Assembly (NCBI RefSeq): GCF_014982975.1
Contig: NZ_JADCKL010000005.1
Span: 116,427-180,426 of the forward strand
Direction: 5' to 3'
From: Claveliimonas monacensis
Lineage (GTDB): Bacteria; Bacillota; Clostridia; Lachnospirales; Lachnospiraceae
Length of the DNA: 64,000 nt
Positions 60,482-64,000 of this stretch are shown here, piece after piece. The stretch's first letter is position 1; each line of letters opens with the position of its first letter. A program made the translations under genes and the position numbers. The notes under the pieces were generated by a model that made no database searches, had not been told where the DNA came from, and saw only the letters and a list, made by a program, of their open reading frames with translations.

Positions 60482-61672
60482 TTATTTCAAACAGGAAAGC
60501 AGGGATGTTCCGATCGTCTCCTCCGGCATGGACAGTCCGAAATTGTCCAGGATCGTTGCACCGATCACCGCAAAAGTGTCCTGCTCCGGCAGCATTCCAT
60601 TTCCCTCCATGGATCTGGAGTACGCAAGAAACGGCACTTTCTCCCTGGTGTGGTCGGTGCCTGTGTAAGTCGGGTCATTCCCGTGGTCCGCCGTAATGAT
60701 CAGAAGATCGTCTTCTCTTAACTTTTCCATGAAAACTGCAAGCTTCTCATCAAACTTCTCCAGTTCTTCTGCATAGCCTTCCGGATTCCTTCTGTGTCCC
60801 CACTTTGCATCAAAATCCACCAGATTGACAAAGCAAAGCCCTCGGAAATCTTTATCCGCAAGCTCGATGGTCTGCTCCATCCCGTGTACAGAAGACTGGG
60901 ATTTATACGCTTCCGTGATCCCTTCCCCGTCGAAAATATCCTTGATCTTTCCCACAGAGATCACATCCAGCCCACTGTCCTTAAGGACATTCAGCGCTGT
61001 CCTCACCGGCGGCTTCAGGGCGTAGTCGTGGCGGTTGCTGGTCCGCTCAAACTCCCCTCGCTTCTTTCCCACATAGGGCCTTGCAATGACTCTTCCGACT
61101 CTCCACTCCTCCTTCATTGTCAGCTCCCTTGCGATCTCACAGCAGCGGTACAGCTCCTGCAGGTCAAAGGTCTCCTCATTTCCGCAGATCTGGAGAACCG
61201 AGTCCGCCGACGTGTAGACGATCATATGTCCGGTGGCAATCTCTTCCTCCCCCAGCTCCTCAATGATCTCTGTCCCGCTGGCGCTCTTATTTCCAATGAC
61301 CTTGTGTCCGGTCCTCTTTTCCAGCTCCTCGATCAGTTCCTTTGGAAATCCGTGTTCTGTGAAGGTCTTAAATGGCTTTTTTGTCTCCACGCCCATGATC
61401 TCCCAGTGCCCGGTCATGGTATCCTTGCCGTTGCTCCTCTCTCTGAGGGCTGCCTGGTATCCAAGCGGCTCCTCCAGCGCCGGCACCTGGCGCAGATGGG
61501 TCAGATTGGCTATGCCCAGCTTCTGGAGCGCAGGGATCCGGAACGTATCCACAGATTCGGAAATGTGTCCCAGCGTATTGACCCCTACGTCTCCGAACTT
61601 TTCCCCGTCCGGCATAGCGCCGATCCCCAGGGAATCTATCACTATTACAAATACCCTTTTTGCTTGTTTCAT
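60482..61672 (-). CDS. deoB: Phosphopentomutase
   Basis: Interconverts (deoxy)ribose 1- and 5-phosphates. Alkaline-phosphatase-fold metal sites [37 protein letters not shown], the phosphorylated Thr region [13 protein letters not shown], and [15 protein letters not shown]. 396 aa from the ATG at 61672; the upstream GTG-to-ATG extension is not family-like. Starts 7 bp after cdd. Confidence 0.95.
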   Translation of the reverse strand: MKQAKRVFVIVIDSLGIGAMPDGEKFGDVGVNTLGHISESVDTFRIPALQKLGIANLTHLRQVPALEEPLGYQAALRERSNGKDTMTGHWEIMGVETKKPFKTFTEHGFPKELIEELEKRTGHKVIGNKSASGTEIIEELGEEEIATGHMIVYTSADSVLQICGNEETFDLQELYRCCEIARELTMKEEWRVGRVIARPYVGKKRGEFERTSNRHDYALKPPVRTALNVLKDSGLDVISVGKIKDIFDGEGITEAYKSQSSVHGMEQTIELADKDFRGLCFVNLVDFDAKWGHRRNPEGYAEELEKFDEKLAVFMEKLREDDLLIITADHGNDPTYTGTDHTREKVPFLAYSRSMEGNGMLPEQDTFAVIGATILDNFGLSMPEETIGTSLLSCLK

Positions 61673-61679
61673 ATTCTGC

Positions 61680-62105
61680 CTACCTTTCTTCCAGATTGCC
61701 CGGGCCAAATCCCTGGGGCATCAGATCTTTCAACTTGTAAATCAGGTAATCGTCTTTTCCCTTTGCCAGAATGATCTGAAACTCCTCCGGCTGGCAGAAT
61801 TCCATCATCACCTGTCTGCACACGCCGCAGGGAGGTGTATAATCCACAATCCTGCCCTCCGGTCCGCCTACAATGCAGATTGCTTCAAATTCCCGTACAC
61901 CTTCGCTGACAGCCTTGAAGATAGCTGTCCGCTCAGCGCAGTTGGTGGGCGTATACGCCGCGTTCTCAATGTTGCACCCCGTATAGACCCGGCCGTTTTT
62001 TGCGAGCAGGGCCGCTCCGACTTTGAAGTGGGAATAGGGGGTGTAAGAGAAGGCAAGCTGTGCGGCAGCCGTCTCAATCAGTTCCTGGATCTTTGTCTCC
62101 GTCAT
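61680..62105 (-). CDS. cdd: Cytidine deaminase
   Basis: Deaminates (deoxy)cytidine to (deoxy)uridine. Zinc site with catalytic Glu: [12 protein letters not shown] and [13 protein letters not shown]; also [24 protein letters not shown]. 141 aa, homotetramer type. AAAGGAGG lies 7 bp before the ATG. Feeds uridine phosphorylase. Confidence 0.95.
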   Translation of the reverse strand: MTETKIQELIETAAAQLAFSYTPYSHFKVGAALLAKNGRVYTGCNIENAAYTPTNCAERTAIFKAVSEGVREFEAICIVGGPEGRIVDYTPPCGVCRQVMMEFCQPEEFQIILAKGKDDYLIYKLKDLMPQGFGPGNLEER

Positions 62106-62119
62106 TGTATTTCCTCCTT

Positions 62120-62902
62120 TTATCTTCCTGCCTTCTTGTCTCTCTCGATCAGCTTCCGGAGGGCTCCAACCGCCACCCGGATCGCCATGTCTGTATCGTG
62201 TACCACCGGATTTTCCAGTCCTTCTTTTTCCCGCTCCTGGTTGGCCACAACGAGGAAGCAGGATCCTGCCCGCACGCGCAAGTGGCTGGCCACCACAAAG
62301 AGGGCAGCAGATTCCATCTCAGATGCCAGGCATCCCAGCCGTTTCCATGCCTCCCACTTGTTCAGCAGCTCATAGCTGACGGGCATCCTTTCCGGAGAGT
62401 GCTGTCCGTAGAAGGAGTCTTTACACTGCACCACGCCCACATGATAAGGCGCTCCCATGTCCCCAGCTGACTCCATCAGCGCATTGACCACACCGATATC
62501 TGCCACTGCCGGGAACTCGATGGGCGCGTATTCCCGGCTCGTTCCCTCCATGCGGATGGCTCCGTTTGCGATCACTACGTCGCCGCTTTTTACCTCCAGC
62601 TGCATGCCGCCGCAGGTTCCGATTCGGATAAAGGTGTCCGCCCCGGACATCACCAGTTCCTCCATGGCAATGGATGCGGAAGGCCCTCCTATTCCGGTGG
62701 ATGTGACGCTCACCTTCACACCGTCCAGATACCCGGTGTAGGTCACATACTCCCTGTTATCCGCCACCAGGACCGGATCATCAAAGTATTTTGCGATCTT
62801 GGCGCACCGCTTCGGGTCCCCCGGCAGGATCACATAACGTCCCACATCTCCTTCACCCACTTGAATATGATACTGCTTGCTTGCGTCTTCTGAATAATTC
62901 AT
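62120..62902 (-). CDS. udp: Uridine phosphorylase
   Basis: Phosphorolysis of uridine/deoxyuridine. [50 protein letters not shown], and [21 protein letters not shown] near the ribose site. 260 aa. The ATG at 62902 has GAGG 7 bp upstream; the ATG at 62908 directly abuts that site. First gene of the nucleoside operon. Confidence 0.93.
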   Translation of the reverse strand: MNYSEDASKQYHIQVGEGDVGRYVILPGDPKRCAKIAKYFDDPVLVADNREYVTYTGYLDGVKVSVTSTGIGGPSASIAMEELVMSGADTFIRIGTCGGMQLEVKSGDVVIANGAIRMEGTSREYAPIEFPAVADIGVVNALMESAGDMGAPYHVGVVQCKDSFYGQHSPERMPVSYELLNKWEAWKRLGCLASEMESAALFVVASHLRVRAGSCFLVVANQEREKEGLENPVVHDTDMAIRVAVGALRKLIERDKKAGR

Positions 62903-63170
62903 AACCATACCTCACTTTCCCTGCTGCCTGTCACACGGACAGCCATCTTTCTCATTCTCCGCTCCAGCCAGGCAAATTGTCCTTGCATTTGTTTTTCTAT
63001 CTGCATCTTAACCGCATTTTTTTATTCCAAAAAGGACTCCAGTCCCTTTTTGTTGATTTATGGGATTTTACACAATTTTTACATGTACTTTTTGTGTATT
63101 TTTCCCATTTCTCTGTCAGAAGGCACGAGGTCTTTGATTATATGTTTTACAAAAACAGGAGGAAGCACAC
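62903..63170 (-). promoter_or_regulatory. Leader/control region of the nucleoside operon
   Basis: Two palindromes stand out: AAAAAGGACT-CC-AGTCCCTTTTTG with one mismatch (63029-63052) and a 28-bp quasi-palindrome with outer arms ACACAA/TTGTGT around TACATGTA (63070-63097). Either could bind the operon's Crp/Fnr regulator. A TATAAT lies at about 63138-63143 on the minus strand without a good -35. No other gene is seen. Confidence 0.4.
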
Positions 63171-63212
63171 AAAAAGAGCTGTAGAGCCCGGTAAAATGGG
63201 GCTTTACAGCTC
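63171..63212 (-). terminator. Terminator of the toxin-antitoxin operon
   Basis: GAGCTGTAGAGCCC (63176-63189) pairs with GGGGCTTTACAGCTC (63198-63212) with one mismatch; the minus strand then runs TTTTTG. Confidence 0.85.
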
Positions 63213-63236
63213 AGATGAAACTATTTGGACTCGTAA

Positions 63237-63277
63237 ACCAAATCTAATTCTATACAATTTTGTATAGGGCATTTGGT
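63237..63277. repeat. Nested palindrome between terminator and toxin gene
   Basis: A perfect 18-bp palindrome, CTATACAATTTTGTATAG (63250-63267), lies inside outer arms ACCAAAT/ATTTGGT (63237-63243, 63271-63277). Role unknown; possibly a protein-binding site. The rest of 63278-63363 shows nothing recognisable. Confidence 0.6.
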
Positions 63278-63363
63278 TCTATTTACTTTTATCTGTTTCC
63301 AACTGTCATGTTTCTATGGTCTGTCTCTGCTAGTGTTATCAATTCGTTATCATGTTTGTGTCA

Positions 63364-63663
63364 TCACTCAAAAATTCTTGTAATATTTTGATATCGGTTG
63401 ACCACACGGTAAATCTCTAAATACTCATTGCTCACCTTATAGATGATCACATAATCTTCCCATATGGCATATTTATAGTCTGTCCGAAAGCTGACTCTCT
63501 TAGAAAGATCTGAACCCATTCCCGGAAACATCTGGAGATTTTCAAATTTACCGTAAATTTCCTTTATGATCTTTACAGCATATTCCGCATTATCTTCTGC
63601 AATGTAATCTCGGATATTCTTTAGATCCTTTGCAACAATCGGATTAACCCGCAATTTTAACAT
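63364..63663 (-). CDS. ParE/RelE-family toxin
   Basis: 99 residues with the ParE/RelE fold pattern: LRVNPIVAKDLKNIRDYIAE, NLQMFPGMGSDL, and the C-terminal YAIWEDYVIIYKVSNEYLEIYRVVNRYQN. Relatives poison gyrase (ParE) or cut mRNA on the ribosome (RelE); sequence alone does not decide. ATG at 63663 follows the antitoxin stop codon by 1 bp, with GGGGG upstream. Confidence 0.87.
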   Translation of the reverse strand: MLKLRVNPIVAKDLKNIRDYIAEDNAEYAVKIIKEIYGKFENLQMFPGMGSDLSKRVSFRTDYKYAIWEDYVIIYKVSNEYLEIYRVVNRYQNITRIFE

Positions 63664-63664
63664 C

Positions 63665-63889
63665 TTATTCCCCCACAAGTGCTTTCAATTCATCCAGATC
63701 CAGCCAACCTTCACCAGCTTTCACTGCTTCTTCAGCTTCTTGCAGTTTTATCAGAAGTTTTTTCTCTGCACGGTCACGCTCATAATCTTCAATATCCATA
63801 ACTACAAAACGCCCTCTGCCATTCTTGGTCAGATACACCGGTTCCCCTTTGCGGCAGTTCTTCAGGACTTCATTGCAAATGTCAAGCAC
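63665..63889 (-). CDS. Phd/YefM-family antitoxin, N-terminus apparently shortened
   Basis: Has the Phd/YefM core EPVYLTKNGRGRFVVMDIEDYERD and an acidic toxin-binding tail. The usual first ~15-20 residues, which form the start of the DNA-binding domain, are missing: the frame opens only with a GTG at 63889 (LDICNEVLKNCRKGEPVY) and a TAA stop lies just upstream. The start overlaps the last of four 24-bp tandem repeats, which may have replaced the original 5' end. No clear ribosome site is visible. It may still neutralise the toxin but DNA binding could be impaired. Confidence 0.7.
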   Translation of the reverse strand: MLDICNEVLKNCRKGEPVYLTKNGRGRFVVMDIEDYERDRAEKKLLIKLQEAEEAVKAGEGWLDLDELKALVGE

Positions 63890-63971
63890 TTTTTTACATT
63901 GTTAGGTAAGATGTTTTTTACATCGTATGGTAAGGAGTTTTTTACATACCTTGGTAAGCAGATTTTTACAT
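63876..63971 (-). repeat. Four tandem 24-bp repeats at the antitoxin start
   Basis: Units at 63876-63899, 63900-63923, 63924-63947 and 63948-63971. On the minus strand each begins ATGTAAAAA and holds CTTACC (CTTGAC in the last) at a fixed place; exact period 24. The unit next to the gene runs into its first codons. Confidence 0.88.
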
Positions 63972-64000
63972 CCCAGTTTCTCCCTGCGGGTACAGGTCAG

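Noticed and set aside
62977..63267. 96-codon plus-strand open frame upstream of udp
   Set aside because: AT-rich low-complexity product that spans a terminator and palindromes; no ribosome site.

Overview
The window looks like a chromosomal segment of a gut Clostridia bacterium, most likely Lachnospiraceae (Blautia, Dorea or Ruminococcus gnavus-like). The reasons are the gene families (adenosylcobalamin-dependent ribonucleotide reductase, glutamate-synthase-linked [FeFe] hydrogenase, class C sortase pili, bile salt hydrolase, many small Lachnospiraceae-type proteins), strong AAGGAGG-type ribosome sites and sigma-A promoters. Almost every gene is on the minus strand; only the GH3 beta-glucosidase, purC and a small selenoprotein candidate are on the plus strand. 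I saw no rRNA, tRNA or CRISPR array.

Layout. 0.1-4.7 kb: a MurR/RpiR regulator, then an [FeFe] hydrogenase with a GltD-like flavoprotein partner. 4.8-14.7 kb: a sortase pilus locus (tip adhesin, major pilin, two class C sortases, a translationally coupled AP2-domain protein). It is preceded by a 275-bp invertible element with perfect 25-bp inverted repeats, an internal promoter and a dedicated tyrosine recombinase. As sequenced, the promoter points away from the pilus genes (OFF state). 14.8-22.8 kb: nrdJ, nth, two small conserved genes, and an EndoQ-like PHP/UvrD helicase fusion. 22.9-30 kb: an Rpn nuclease, a VanRS-like two-component system beside a D,D-carboxypeptidase, SPFH and acetyltransferase genes, small zinc-ribbon genes and a YbaK-type deacylase. 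30-33 kb: a second LPXTG-like adhesin with a variant thioester domain. 33.5-41.5 kb: a set of DNA-repair-like genes (ATL, AlkZ-like, UvrD, MrfA).

41.5-43 kb is a degraded SWIM gene cut short by an AT-rich HEPN gene. 43-49.4 kb has a MerR regulator, threonine aldolase, GH3 beta-glucosidase, and an orphan transcription unit with two micro-ORFs. 49.6-53.3 kb has purC, the in-frame-TGA selenoprotein candidate, a nuclease-like gene, and a NeuD/kinase fusion. 53.4-62.9 kb is a nucleoside catabolism operon (udp, cdd, deoB, guanine deaminase, Crp/Fnr regulator, PNP, adenosine deaminase, deoC) with a bile salt hydrolase and GNAT enzyme at its distal end and a relic of a nucleoside ABC permease inside. 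63.2-64 kb is a ParE/Phd-like toxin-antitoxin pair with four 24-bp tandem repeats at the antitoxin start.

The observations I rate highest are the phase-variable pilus switch, the selenoprotein candidate with a SECIS-like hairpin, and the micro-ORF transcript at 48.55-48.82 kb.
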